A stretch of DNA of 64,000 nucleotides, from NCBI RefSeq assembly GCF_019947135.1, contig NZ_JAGSHT010000002.1:1-64000 (forward strand), in the 5' to 3' direction. Both the position numbers and the translations under genes were made by a program. The notes beneath the pieces were generated by a model, which was given only the letters and a program-made list of their open reading frames with translations, ran no database searches and was not told the origin of the DNA. The stretch's first letter is position 1. Each line of letters begins with the position of its first letter. The DNA is from Occultella gossypii. Lineage in GTDB: Bacteria > Actinomycetota > Actinomycetes > Actinomycetales > Beutenbergiaceae. Below are positions 43,768 through 52,326 of this stretch, in pieces.

Positions 43768-44769
43768 TTACGTCGAGGCGCGCACCAGCAGGTGGTGGGC
43801 AACCTGGGCGCGGGCGCCCTGGAGCGGCACCTCGCCGGCGTACATGGCCAACGCCATCCCGACGGCGGCCTCGGCCACCGCGCCCATGTCCACCGCGAGC
43901 GTGGTCAGCTCGGGGGAGACGAACCGGCCGAGGTTGAGCCCGTCGCAGCCGGCCAGGCGCACCTGCCCGGGCACGTCCACGCCGGCCTCGTGCAGCGCCT
44001 TCAGCGCGCCGCACGCGACGATGTCGTTGAACGTCATGATGGCGTCGACGTCCGGGTGTGCCTCGAGCAGCGCGTTCGCGCCGGCCACCCCGGAGCTCAG
44101 TGACTTCGTCGCGGCGCTGACCGTCGGGACCTGCACGCCGCGGGCCGCCATCGCCGCCAGGAAGGACTTTCCGCGTGCGGACGGGAACCCCGGCAGGCCC
44201 ACGTCCAGCAGCACCGGCCGCCGGGATCCCCGTTCGAGCAGGTGGTCGGCCATGTCGCCCATCGCGTCGCCCACGTCCATCTGGACGCCGCCGCCGTAGG
44301 TGTACTCACCCATGTCGATGCGCACGAACGGCACCCCGGCGAGAACCTCCTGCGCCTGGGTGTCCGTCAGCGCTGGGTACCCGACCACCACGTCCGCCTG
44401 CTTGGCGAGGTCCGCGATCAGGCTGTACTGGTCCGCGGCCTTCGCGGTCTGGGCGAGGACCACGTTCCAGCCGCGCTCGCGGGCACTGGAGACGACGGCG
44501 GACGCCAGCTCCGGGTAGTACGGGTTCATCAGGTCATCGACCACGAGGCCGACGGTGCGCTGCGTGTGGCCGACCAGACCGCGCCCGAACCGGGACGGAC
44601 GGTAGGCGAGCTCCTTCGCGGCCGCCAGCACCCGCTCCTTGGTGGCCTCCTTGATCCCGGGCATGTCGTTCATCGCCCGGGTCACCGTCTGCCGGGACAC
44701 CCCGGCCGCCTCGGCCACGTCGATGATCGTGGCCGGGCGGGACCCGGGCCGGCTGGACCGTGGGCTCAC
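43768..44769 (-). CDS. LacI-family transcriptional regulator
   Basis: A 333-residue LacI regulator: helix-turn-helix with TIIDVAEAAGVSRQTVTRAM, hinge region KELAYRPSRFGRGL, and a sugar-binding-type effector domain. The GTG at 44769 overlaps the stop of the reductase-fusion gene (GTGA), so the two form an operon. The perfect palindrome GTGAACGTTCAC in the promoter of that operon is a typical LacI operator, which points to autoregulation. Confidence 0.92.
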   Translation of the reverse strand: MSPRSSRPGSRPATIIDVAEAAGVSRQTVTRAMNDMPGIKEATKERVLAAAKELAYRPSRFGRGLVGHTQRTVGLVVDDLMNPYYPELASAVVSSARERGWNVVLAQTAKAADQYSLIADLAKQADVVVGYPALTDTQAQEVLAGVPFVRIDMGEYTYGGGVQMDVGDAMGDMADHLLERGSRRPVLLDVGLPGFPSARGKSFLAAMAARGVQVPTVSAATKSLSSGVAGANALLEAHPDVDAIMTFNDIVACGALKALHEAGVDVPGQVRLAGCDGLNLGRFVSPELTTLAVDMGAVAEAAVGMALAMYAGEVPLQGARAQVAHHLLVRAST

Positions 44770-46748
44770 GGGGTGTCCGAGCGCAGGTCCAGGTAGTCCA
44801 CCTGCCCCGGGGTGAGATCGATGGCCAGCGCCTCCAGCGACGAGCGGGTCTCGGCGATCGTGCGGGGTCCGATCAGCGGGAACGTCGGGAACGGCTGGTG
44901 CAGGACGAAGGCGAGCGCGATCGCAGTCGGGTGCACCCCGAACTCCTGCCCGAGCTCGCGGGCCCGCCGTAGCCGCTCGAAGTTCTCGTCGCTGTAGTAG
45001 CAGCGCACGAGTTCGGCGTCGGAGCGGTCGTCCGGTTCGGCCCGGGCGAAGAACCCGCGCGCCTGGGAGGACCACGGCAGCAGCGGCGTACCGGTGCGGG
45101 TCAGCCACGCCTTCGACTCAGGGTCGGTGGCGTGCCGGCATCCCGCCCACGGCACGTCGTAGGCCTCGGCGAGCCCGAAGTGGTTGCTCAGCACGCTGAA
45201 GCCCTGCCGGCCGTTCGCCGCAGCGTAGGCGTTCGCCTCCTCGAACCGCTCGATGGTCCAGTTGGACCCGCCGAACACCCCGATCCGGCCCGCCCGGGCA
45301 TGCTCGTCGAGGACGTCCACGAACTCCCCGACCGGGATGTCCGGGTTGTCCCGGTGCATCATGTAGACGTCCGCACCGTCGATGCCGAGCCGGTCCAGTG
45401 ACGTCAGCAGCTGGCTGCTGAGCGCCTCGGGGTTGCAGTTGGGGGTGTGCGCACCCTTGGCGATCACGACCACCTCCTCGCGCACGCCGCGGGTGGCGAG
45501 CCAGCGCCCGAGCAGGGTCTCCATCCGGCCGCCGCCGTAGCCGAACGCGGTGTCGAAGGCGTTCCCGCCGGCCTGGGCGAAGTGGTCGAACATCGCGGCG
45601 GCGTGGGGGAGGGTGCGCTGGTTGTCGCAGCCCATCACCACGCGGGAGATGTCCTTGTCCACGCCGGGGATGCGGCCGTAGCGCATCGCCTCGCGACCGA
45701 AGGCGAGCTGGCGATGCGAGACGGTGGGGATCTGCGCCTCGTCCCGTTCGAACGGGTACGTCAGGCCGATCTGAGCGCGCCATTCGTCCAGAACCTTGGC
45801 GTTGCCGAGGGAGTCCGCGAGGCTCATCCGGGCGACCTCACCCGAGGCGACCGCCTCCGCGACGGCGTCTGCCTCGAGGGCGTAGGGCTGGTGGCCGTCG
45901 AACGTCTCCGTGACCGGCTCCTGCCCGACGACGGCGAGCGTCAGTACGTTGTCGTCGGCCATCGTCCAAGGGTTGTTCAGGCGGATGTAGCCGCCCGACC
46001 CGTAGACGGTGAGCGCTACGTCGGCGAGCCGCACGCCGGTGCGCACCGACGCCGTCGTCCCGCTCGCGAACCGCAGGTCCGCGACGGCCCAGGTGTCCAC
46101 GCCGTTCTCGACCGTGCCGGCCGCCTTGATCTCGACCGGATCCGCGAACGCACTCCCGGCGGCCGCGCCGGCGATGGCGCGCGCGTAGGAGACCGGGTAG
46201 CCGCCGACGTCGAGGATGCCCCCGCCGGCCAGGTCCGGCTCGAAGAGCCGGCCCTCGGTCGACCCGGTGGCGAACGCGAACGCCGCGTCGACGTGGCGGA
46301 GCTCGCCGATGGCACCGGCGGCGACGAGCTCGAGGACCTTGGTCGTCTGCGGGTGGAACCGGTACATGAACGCCTCGAGGAGCACCTTCCCGCTGGTGCG
46401 GGCGGCGTCGGCCATGGCCATGGCCTGGGCGTGGTTGGGGGCGAGCGGCTTCTCGCTGAGCACGTGCTTGCCGGCGGTCAGCGCCGCGATGGCCAGTTCC
46501 GCGTGCGTGGTGTGCACCGTGGCGATGTAGACGGCGTCCACCTCGGGATCGGCGAGGATCTGCTCGTAGTCACCCGTGCGCAGGTCCCCGTGTCGGGACG
46601 CGAACTCCTCGGCGAACGTCTGGGCCCGGCCGGGGTCGGAACTGCCGACGGCGACGAGGCTGCCGTGGGCGCTTGCGGACAGCTGGGTGGCGAAGCGACG
46701 GGCGATGCGGCCGGGGCCGAGCACGGCCCAGCGAACGGGGGAGGTCAT
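44766..46748 (-). CDS. Gfo/Idh/MocA oxidoreductase fused to aldo/keto reductase
   Basis: A 660-residue natural fusion. Residues 1-335 are a Gfo/Idh/MocA oxidoreductase (VLGPGRIARRFA cofactor loop, SEKPLAPN with the catalytic-type Lys at 100). Residues about 355-660 are an aldo/keto reductase with its tetrad D399, Y404, K431 and H465 (DTAFGYGGG, IAKGAH, MMHRDNP). There is no frameshift. It is followed by a LacI regulator and preceded by a promoter-operator. The two redox domains could work in sequence on one sugar; the substrate is unknown. Confidence 0.92.
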   Translation of the reverse strand: MTSPVRWAVLGPGRIARRFATQLSASAHGSLVAVGSSDPGRAQTFAEEFASRHGDLRTGDYEQILADPEVDAVYIATVHTTHAELAIAALTAGKHVLSEKPLAPNHAQAMAMADAARTSGKVLLEAFMYRFHPQTTKVLELVAAGAIGELRHVDAAFAFATGSTEGRLFEPDLAGGGILDVGGYPVSYARAIAGAAAGSAFADPVEIKAAGTVENGVDTWAVADLRFASGTTASVRTGVRLADVALTVYGSGGYIRLNNPWTMADDNVLTLAVVGQEPVTETFDGHQPYALEADAVAEAVASGEVARMSLADSLGNAKVLDEWRAQIGLTYPFERDEAQIPTVSHRQLAFGREAMRYGRIPGVDKDISRVVMGCDNQRTLPHAAAMFDHFAQAGGNAFDTAFGYGGGRMETLLGRWLATRGVREEVVVIAKGAHTPNCNPEALSSQLLTSLDRLGIDGADVYMMHRDNPDIPVGEFVDVLDEHARAGRIGVFGGSNWTIERFEEANAYAAANGRQGFSVLSNHFGLAEAYDVPWAGCRHATDPESKAWLTRTGTPLLPWSSQARGFFARAEPDDRSDAELVRCYYSDENFERLRRARELGQEFGVHPTAIALAFVLHQPFPTFPLIGPRTIAETRSSLEALAIDLTPGQVDYLDLRSDTP

Positions 46749-46821
46749 GGGGAGATCACCTTTGGGACTCGGGGTATGACGGTTCGGAAGGAGTGCGGAC
46801 CAGCATCGGGACACGGAGCTG

Positions 46822-46860
46822 GTGAACGTTCACGCTACGTGCTCGCGGGCGACCGGACAA
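46822..46860 (-). promoter_or_regulatory. Promoter with LacI operator for the reductase-lacI operon
   Basis: On the minus strand: -35 TTGTCC (46855-46860), 17-base spacer, -10 TAGCGT (46832-46837). The perfect 12-base palindrome GTGAACGTTCAC (46822-46833) overlaps the -10 and start region. This is a classic repressor position for the LacI protein made from the same operon. Confidence 0.75.
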
Positions 46861-46888
46861 GGGTTTCGGCGGCGAGTGTCCGGGAGTT

Positions 46889-47623
46889 TCAGTCGTCGGA
46901 GCCGAAGCCGAGCCCGATCACCTCGAAGGTGGTGCCGTAGCGGGTGCCCGTGGCCTCGCCGCCGGCGGTGCCGAGCCCGGTGAGGAACTCCTCGGGGTCG
47001 AAGTGCCAGGAGAGCCCGTCGATGTAGGCCTTGTGCTCGGAGAGCGAGGCAAGACCGGCGTCGAAGGTGTCGGTGGTGTCGACGCCGTGCGTGGCGTCGG
47101 GGGAGCCGGCCACCCAGACCTGACGGACTCCGCTCCACGGTTCGAGACCGTCGCTGAGCTGGTCGTGGAACACCCACCGGTTGCCCGCGTCCCGGACCGC
47201 GTCCAGGGTTGCGCGCCCGGTGGCGATGTGGTCGGCCTGGTTCAGGCCACCGCCGGGGAAGGACTCGGCGAAGTTGATGGTGATGACGATCTCCGGGCGG
47301 TGCTCGCGCACGACCTTCGCGATCGCCCGCCGCAGGTCGACGCCGTACTCGAGGACGCCGTCGGGCAGGTGCAGGAACTCCACGACCTCCACGCCGACGG
47401 CGCGCGCGGAGGCGACCTCCTCGGCCTCGCGCAGCGGGCCGGACTCGTCCGGGTGGATGCCATCGATGCCGGCCTCTCCCGAGGTGACCATGCAGTAGAC
47501 GACCTCCTTGCCCTGGCCGGTCCATCGGGCGATGGCGGCGGCAGTGCCGAACTCGAGGTCGTCCGGGTGGGCCACGACGGCGAGCGCCTTGGTCCAGTCC
47601 TCGGGGATCGGGGGCAGCGTCAT
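46889..47623 (-). CDS. PIG-L family deacetylase
   Basis: A 244-residue LmbE/PIG-L zinc deacetylase. The metal motif is AHPDDLEF (H19, D21, D22), with a further His in NQADHIATGR. Members remove acetyl groups from GlcNAc-containing metabolites (MshB, Mca, PIG-L). Actinobacteria use one for mycothiol, but this gene is in an accessory setting next to an MpaB protein, so the substrate is open. Its start overlaps the upstream stop (ATGA). Confidence 0.88.
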   Translation of the reverse strand: MTLPPIPEDWTKALAVVAHPDDLEFGTAAAIARWTGQGKEVVYCMVTSGEAGIDGIHPDESGPLREAEEVASARAVGVEVVEFLHLPDGVLEYGVDLRRAIAKVVREHRPEIVITINFAESFPGGGLNQADHIATGRATLDAVRDAGNRWVFHDQLSDGLEPWSGVRQVWVAGSPDATHGVDTTDTFDAGLASLSEHKAYIDGLSWHFDPEEFLTGLGTAGGEATGTRYGTTFEVIGLGFGSDD

Positions 47624-48573
47624 CGGGACTCCTGGGGTTGTGGGTCGGGCTGGTCGGCGGCTGGTGGCGCGGACTCGGGGTCCGGCGGGGGCACGGGGTG
47701 CTGCATCGGCTCGGCGGTGGTGAGCCAGCGGATCCCCGCGGTGCCGACCCGGCCACCCAGCAGGGCCGTGGTGCGATCGCGCCGCGGGTGGTCGGGTACC
47801 CGCAGCGGCTCGCGGGTCCAGCGGGGGAGCGTCGCGACGGCGGCGCGGCCGAGGAGCCAGTACGCGGGCTTGATCGGGCGCGGCAGCGGAGCATGCCGGA
47901 GCAGGAACTGCGCCACGTCGGCCGCGCCGGGAGTGCCCTCCAGTTCGGGGCGGAACGCCTCGATCGCGGCGGTCAGCTCGGCGCGCGTGGTGGGCACGTC
48001 GACGGCGCCGAGCCGGGTCGCGACCTCGCCGGCCTGAGCCACGTATTCGTCGTACTGCCTCGGTGTCAGTGACTGGCTTCCGAAGCGCTCGTGGGCGACG
48101 AGGAAGGAGTCGATCTCGGCGACGTGCACCCAGGTGAGCAGGTGCGGGTCGTCCGCGCGGTAGGGCCGACCGTCGACGGTCGTGCCGTGCACGCGCTTGT
48201 GTACGGCCTGCACGATCCGGATCGCCCGCTCGGCGTGCTCGATCGTGCCGTAGGTGGTCTCCGCGATGTAGGTGGCCGTGCGCGCCAGGCGCCCCCAGGT
48301 GTTCGCACGGTAGTCGGAGTGATCGTCGACGGCGGCCATCGCGAGCGGGTGCAGGGCCTGCAGCAGCAGCGCGCGCATCCCACCGATGTACATCGATGCG
48401 TCCCCGTGCACCACCCGGATCGGGGCGCCCTTGGCGAACCACCGTGGCCCCGGCGTCGCGTGGATGCGCCGCGTCTGCTCGGTGCCGTCCGGCCCGGCGA
48501 CCTTCTCCAGCAGGGAGTGGCTGAGCCGGTTGCGAAGTCCTGTGATCTGTCCCACGGATCCAGTCTGCATCAT
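47620..48573 (-). CDS. Oxygenase MpaB / DUF2236 family protein
   Basis: A 317-residue protein of the DUF2236 (MpaB, latex-clearing-protein-like) family, whose known members are haem-dependent oxygenases. Recognisable parts are ALLLQALHPLAMAAVDDHSD and LTWVHVAEIDSFLVAHERFG, with conserved His residues that can bind haem. The C terminus is a Pro-rich tail. Adjacent ATGs at 48573 and 48570 or a GTG at 48603 are possible starts, and none has a ribosome-binding site. It is coupled to the PIG-L gene (ATGA). Confidence 0.8.
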   Translation of the reverse strand: MMQTGSVGQITGLRNRLSHSLLEKVAGPDGTEQTRRIHATPGPRWFAKGAPIRVVHGDASMYIGGMRALLLQALHPLAMAAVDDHSDYRANTWGRLARTATYIAETTYGTIEHAERAIRIVQAVHKRVHGTTVDGRPYRADDPHLLTWVHVAEIDSFLVAHERFGSQSLTPRQYDEYVAQAGEVATRLGAVDVPTTRAELTAAIEAFRPELEGTPGAADVAQFLLRHAPLPRPIKPAYWLLGRAAVATLPRWTREPLRVPDHPRRDRTTALLGGRVGTAGIRWLTTAEPMQHPVPPPDPESAPPAADQPDPQPQESR

Positions 48574-48616
48574 GGATCGGACGGTCGTCGGGTTCGGTTG
48601 CACGCTGCGGCTGCGG

Positions 48617-48646
48617 TAGTCTCATCCAGGCCCGTTCGCGCGGGCC
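48617..48646 (+). promoter_or_regulatory. tRNA-Pro promoter box and leader hairpin
   Basis: TAGTCT (48617-48622) is a good -10 for the tRNA, without a clear -35. The hairpin GGCCCG-TTCGCG-CGGGCC (48629-48646) lies between it and the tRNA, ending 2 bases before the mature 5' end. It may guide 5' processing. Confidence 0.4.
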
Positions 48647-48648
48647 GG

Positions 48649-48722
48649 CGGGCTGTGGCGCAGCTTGGTAGCGCACCTGACTGGGGGTCAGGGGGTCGCA
48701 GGTTCAAATCCTGTCAGCCCGA
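48649..48722 (+). tRNA. tRNA-Pro (anticodon GGG)
   Basis: A 74-base cloverleaf. The acceptor arm CGGGCTG pairs with CAGCCCG followed by discriminator A. The D arm contains AGCTTGGTAG. The anticodon stem is CCTGA/TCAGG with loop CTGGGGG, so the anticodon is GGG. The T arm is GCAGG-TTCAAAT-CCTGT. CCA is not encoded. It reads CCC and CCU proline codons. Confidence 0.96.
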
Positions 48723-48729
48723 CAAAATG

Positions 48730-48765
48730 AAGGCCAGACGGTGTCAGCCGTGCTGGCCTTCTTTT
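48730..48765 (+). terminator. Intrinsic terminator after tRNA-Pro
   Basis: AAGGCCAG (48730-48737) pairs with CTGGCCTT (48753-48760), extended inside by ACGG/CCGT with one bulged base, then CTTTTG. It is the clearest rho-independent terminator in the window and starts 8 bases after the tRNA. Confidence 0.85.
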
Positions 48766-48911
48766 GTGGGCGCTGACGGGATGCTGGGAGGCGGACCGCC
48801 CGGCGAGGCTCTTCTCGTGTCCGGCGCCAGCTTTGGTGTGAGTCGCGCCCCGTGGCCGCGGTTGCGAGGTCGCCCGAGACCGTTCCCTCGTCGTGTGACA
48901 CCCTCATCGGG

Positions 48912-49205
48912 TCAGGCGTCGAAGACCTCCCGGCCCGGGTAGTGGGGTTTGATGGAACGGTTGACGAACGCGCCGATGGACTTCGCCGCCAGGAGGTCAC
49001 GATGGACCGAGGGCGGCACCATCGCGTAGCGGTAGACGTCCCCGCCGATGTACTCGATGTCGAGTTCGTTCGTCGCGGGGTCGTATCCGACGGAGGCGAC
49101 CGCCTCCGACCTCACCCGATCGCGTCTCACCGGTACAGCCTGCGCCGTGGGGCCGCTCCGGGCAAGGCCGGGTGCGGGGGTGGCGATGATCGTGATACCT
49201 GGCAT
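48912..49205 (-). CDS. KTSC-domain protein
   Basis: A 97-residue protein with a C-terminal KTSC domain (about 36-95): SEAVASVGYDPATNELDIEY, then GDVYRYAMVPPSVHRDLL and GAFVNRSIK. The domain is found alone or next to nucleases and lysyl-tRNA-synthetase-like proteins and its role is unknown. The start is uncertain: ATG 49205 or GTG 49259, the latter with an AGGAG sequence placed rather close. The domain lies downstream of both. Confidence 0.7.
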   Translation of the reverse strand: MPGITIIATPAPGLARSGPTAQAVPVRRDRVRSEAVASVGYDPATNELDIEYIGGDVYRYAMVPPSVHRDLLAAKSIGAFVNRSIKPHYPGREVFDA

Positions 49206-49319
49206 ACGTTGGTCGACGTAGACGCTCCTACCCTCCTCGACGGATGCCGACCGCCCCACCGACTCCTATCGTGACCGCACGACGATGACCGCGCTGATCG
49301 AAAGGAACCGGCACCTGAA

Positions 49320-49859
49320 ATGCGAAATGTAGTGCTCTACGAACTGCTCTCCCTAGATGGCGTCGCCGAGGAACCGGGCGACTGGATGCACGACAGCGGC
49401 CGGCCGATCTTCGACAATCTCGCAGGCATCATCGAGCGCCAGGACGACATTCTGCTCGGGCGCGGCACCTACGACTACTGGGCGGGCTACTGGCCGACGT
49501 CGGACGTCGAGCCGTTCGCGAGCTTCATCAACCAGACGCCCAAGCACGTCTTCACCTCCTCGCCGCCGGACCAGGAGTGGGCGAACACCGTTGTCGTCGA
49601 TCGCCCAGCCACCGAGTACGTCGCGGAACTCAAACGCAGCGACGGCGGTGATATCGGTATTCACGGCAGCATCACTCTGGCGCAGTCGCTCCTGTCCGCC
49701 GGTCTGGTCGATGAGTTGCGGTTGGTGGTCTCGGCGGCGATCGCCGGGAGCGGGCGGCGGCTGTTCGACGGAGTGGGCCGCCATCCCATGCTCGAACTGG
49801 TGGCTTCGGAGCACACTCCTCAAGGCACCCTGCTCCTGACCTACAGTCGACACGACTGA
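49320..49859 (+). CDS. Dihydrofolate reductase-family protein (RibD C-terminal type)
   Basis: A 179-residue protein of the YyaP/RibD-C dihydrofolate reductase-like fold: SLDGVAEEPGDWM at the N terminus, LLGRGTYDYWAGYWP, and GDIGIHGSITLAQSLL near the nucleotide-binding site. These small proteins bind NADPH, but most have no known substrate. AAAGGAA precedes the ATG. The alpha/beta hydrolase gene follows after 23 bases, probably in the same transcript. Confidence 0.88.
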   Translation: MRNVVLYELLSLDGVAEEPGDWMHDSGRPIFDNLAGIIERQDDILLGRGTYDYWAGYWPTSDVEPFASFINQTPKHVFTSSPPDQEWANTVVVDRPATEYVAELKRSDGGDIGIHGSITLAQSLLSAGLVDELRLVVSAAIAGSGRRLFDGVGRHPMLELVASEHTPQGTLLLTYSRHD

Positions 49860-49882
49860 TCGCCGGCCGAGAGGACCTGAGC

Positions 49883-51133
49883 ATGCCCACGACCACGACA
49901 CACACCCTGGACGTGCCCGGAGCGGTGCTCACCTACGACATTCGGGAGCCGGACCGGCCCGGCGACCACCGGCCCCTGTTCATCTTCGGCTCGCCGATGG
50001 GAGCATCCGGATTCGAGCAGCTGGCGCTGCACTTCGACGACCGCGTCGTCATCACCTACGACCCACGAATGACGGAACGCAGCCACCTCGAGGACGGTGG
50101 CGTGGTGACCACGGAGATCCACGGTGATGACCTCCACCGCGTCGCCGAGGCCGCCGGCCTCGGACCCGTCGACGCGTTCGGATCGAGCGGCGGGGCCGTG
50201 TCCGCGCTGCCGTGGGTGGTGGACCACCCGGACGAGATCCGCACGTTCGTCGCGCACGAGCCTCCGCTCGCGGTGCTGTTGGAGGACGCCGAGATCCTCC
50301 TGAAGGTCAACGCGGACATTGTCGACACCTACCGGCGCCGGGGATTCGGCCCTGCGATGGCGAAGTTCATCCAGCTGGTGAGCCATCCCGGCCCGTTGCC
50401 GTCGGACTACCTGGCGGGGCCCGACCCTGATCCGGCACAGTTCGGACTGCCCACCGAGGACGACGGCTCACGCGACGACGCCCTGCTCGCCTACAACATG
50501 GCCATGCCGCCGTACACACCGGACGCGGCGGCCCTGACCTCATCGGGAGTGCGGATCGTGCCCGCCGTCGGTGCCGAGGGCGAGGGCACCATGGCGCGCC
50601 GCGGCGGTGAGGCCTTGGCGAGGTTGCTGGGCGTCGCGCCTGTCATCTTCCCCGGTGACCATGGAGGCTTCACCGCCAATGAATGGACACCCGACAATGA
50701 TCCGGCGGCGTTCGCCGTGACGTTGCGTGAGGCTCTGGACGGCGGTGGTCGGACGGCCCTGGCAGCCGGCTCGCTGGCGGCGGCCGAGACCGAGTTGCAG
50801 CGGGCCCAGCTGGCAGGCGACGTGATTGCACTGGGGTCCTTGCTGCATGCCGACGTCGTCTACGTCGGACCCGATGGTGCCGAGTACGGCAAGGCACAGG
50901 ACCTGGAGTCGCATTCCTCGGGGCAGCTTCGACTGAGCACGCTGGAGCAGCTCGAGAGCGTGGCCCGTCAGTTCGACTCGACGGGCATCACTCGGACACG
51001 AGTGAGGATCGCGGGCCACGTGGACGGCCAGCCGTTCGAGGCGGAGATGGTCTACACCCGCACCTGGCTGGTCGAGGGCGGCGGGTGGCGGGTCATTCAG
51101 GCGCAGGGCGCCAGCGTCGCGCGCGAGCCGTGA
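49883..51133 (+). CDS. Alpha/beta hydrolase fused to a SnoaL/DUF4440-like domain
   Basis: A 416-residue two-domain protein. Residues 1-285 are an alpha/beta hydrolase with nucleophile elbow GSSGG (S102) and a late PGDHGGF His. Residues about 290-412 form an NTF2-like DUF4440 domain (ETELQRAQLAGDVIALGSLL, later YTRTWLVEGGGWRVIQ). The two are joined without a stop or frameshift. Such a fusion suggests that the NTF2-like part binds or modifies the same small molecule; no substrate can be named. Confidence 0.88.
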   Translation: MPTTTTHTLDVPGAVLTYDIREPDRPGDHRPLFIFGSPMGASGFEQLALHFDDRVVITYDPRMTERSHLEDGGVVTTEIHGDDLHRVAEAAGLGPVDAFGSSGGAVSALPWVVDHPDEIRTFVAHEPPLAVLLEDAEILLKVNADIVDTYRRRGFGPAMAKFIQLVSHPGPLPSDYLAGPDPDPAQFGLPTEDDGSRDDALLAYNMAMPPYTPDAAALTSSGVRIVPAVGAEGEGTMARRGGEALARLLGVAPVIFPGDHGGFTANEWTPDNDPAAFAVTLREALDGGGRTALAAGSLAAAETELQRAQLAGDVIALGSLLHADVVYVGPDGAEYGKAQDLESHSSGQLRLSTLEQLESVARQFDSTGITRTRVRIAGHVDGQPFEAEMVYTRTWLVEGGGWRVIQAQGASVAREP

Positions 51134-51275
51134 GCACCCGGTGGCAGCGGCGGGGTCCAGGAGCGATATTGGCTGGCCCAGCAGACCGCCTGCGTGACAG
51201 TTTTGCTCCGGAGCGCGCGTAGAACTGCGGTTGACCCGACGGGTTGACGCACCGACGAACAATACGGAGCCTGGG

Positions 51276-52289
51276 ATGCACATCGACTCTGAAGCCCTCG
51301 ATGACGCGGTCGCCAAGGCGACCTTCTCGGGCGTGGTGACGGTGGACGTCGCCGACCGGCGCACCTTCGAGCGCACCGAGGGGTTTCTCCACCGAGCGCT
51401 CGGCGTACCGATGACCGCCCAGGCACGGATAGCGATCGCCAGCGGCAGCAAGTCCTTCACCGCCCTCGCGGTGATGCGGCTCGTCGAGGAGGGTGCGCTG
51501 CGGCTCGACCAGCTGGTCCGCGAACTTCTCGGTGACGACCTGCCGCTCATCGACGACGGCGTGACGGTCGAGCACCTGCTCACCCATACCTCCGGCATCG
51601 GCGACTACCTCGACGAGGAGGCCGACTGGGACGCACCCGACTACGTGCTCACCGTGCCGGCACACACGCTCACGACCGCCGTCGCCTTCCTGCCGATGCT
51701 GGACGGGCACGAGCAGAAGTTCCCGCCCGGTGAGCGGTTCTCGTACTGCAACGGCGGCTACATGGTCCTCGCAGTCCTCCTCGAGCGGCTGACCGGCGAG
51801 ACCTATCACGATGTGGTGCGGCGCTTGGTCCTCACGCCCGCAGCTCTCGAGGCCACCGACTTCCTGCCGCTGAACGCGCTGCCGGCCGATGCCGCGCCCG
51901 GGTACGTCTTCGACGCGGGCGACCTCGTCAACACGCTGCACCTGCCCGTGCTCGGCAACGGGGACGGGGGAGCGTTCACGACGGCGGCCGACCTGCACCG
52001 GTTCTGGCTGGCGCTGCTCGACGGGCGGATCGTCTCCAGAGCCGGCGTCGAGGCGATGACCCGCCCGCGTCACGACGTGCCCGACGAGGGGATGCGCTAC
52101 GGCATGGGGTTCTGGCTGCACCGGACCGCACCGGCGTTGGTCCTCGAGGGCTACGACGCCGGCGCCTCGTTCCGCTCGACGCACATCATCGGGACGCGGA
52201 CCACGGTGAGCGTGCTCGGGAACAGCTCCGAGGGAGCATGGCCGGTCATCGGGTCGCTGGCGGAGGTCATCGACGCCGAGCTCGCCTGA
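51276..52289 (+). CDS. Serine hydrolase, beta-lactamase/class C PBP-like
   Basis: A 337-residue penicillin-binding-protein-like hydrolase. The SxxK motif is S56-K59 in IASGSKSF and the YxN motif is YCN in FSYCNGGY. LLTHTSGIGDYLDE is the usual family block. There is no signal peptide, so it is probably a cytoplasmic esterase or D-aminopeptidase-like enzyme rather than a resistance beta-lactamase. ATG 51276 has GGAG 7 bases upstream. Confidence 0.88.
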   Translation: MHIDSEALDDAVAKATFSGVVTVDVADRRTFERTEGFLHRALGVPMTAQARIAIASGSKSFTALAVMRLVEEGALRLDQLVRELLGDDLPLIDDGVTVEHLLTHTSGIGDYLDEEADWDAPDYVLTVPAHTLTTAVAFLPMLDGHEQKFPPGERFSYCNGGYMVLAVLLERLTGETYHDVVRRLVLTPAALEATDFLPLNALPADAAPGYVFDAGDLVNTLHLPVLGNGDGGAFTTAADLHRFWLALLDGRIVSRAGVEAMTRPRHDVPDEGMRYGMGFWLHRTAPALVLEGYDAGASFRSTHIIGTRTTVSVLGNSSEGAWPVIGSLAEVIDAELA

Positions 52290-52326
52290 CTTCTGTTCAC
52301 CTCTGGCAGCGTGTCCGACTGCCCGA

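Noticed and set aside
46822-46833. IclR- or TetR-type site instead of a LacI operator
   Set aside because: The 12-base palindrome with central CG is the LacI-family form, and a LacI gene is in the same operon.
48649-48765. tRNA-Pro as the attachment site of an integrated element
   Set aside because: The gene is followed directly by its own terminator; no integrase or repeat of the tRNA 3' end was seen nearby.
51276-52289. Antibiotic-resistance beta-lactamase
   Set aside because: It has the SxxK and YxN motifs of the large serine-hydrolase superfamily but no signal peptide, and the context gives no resistance link.
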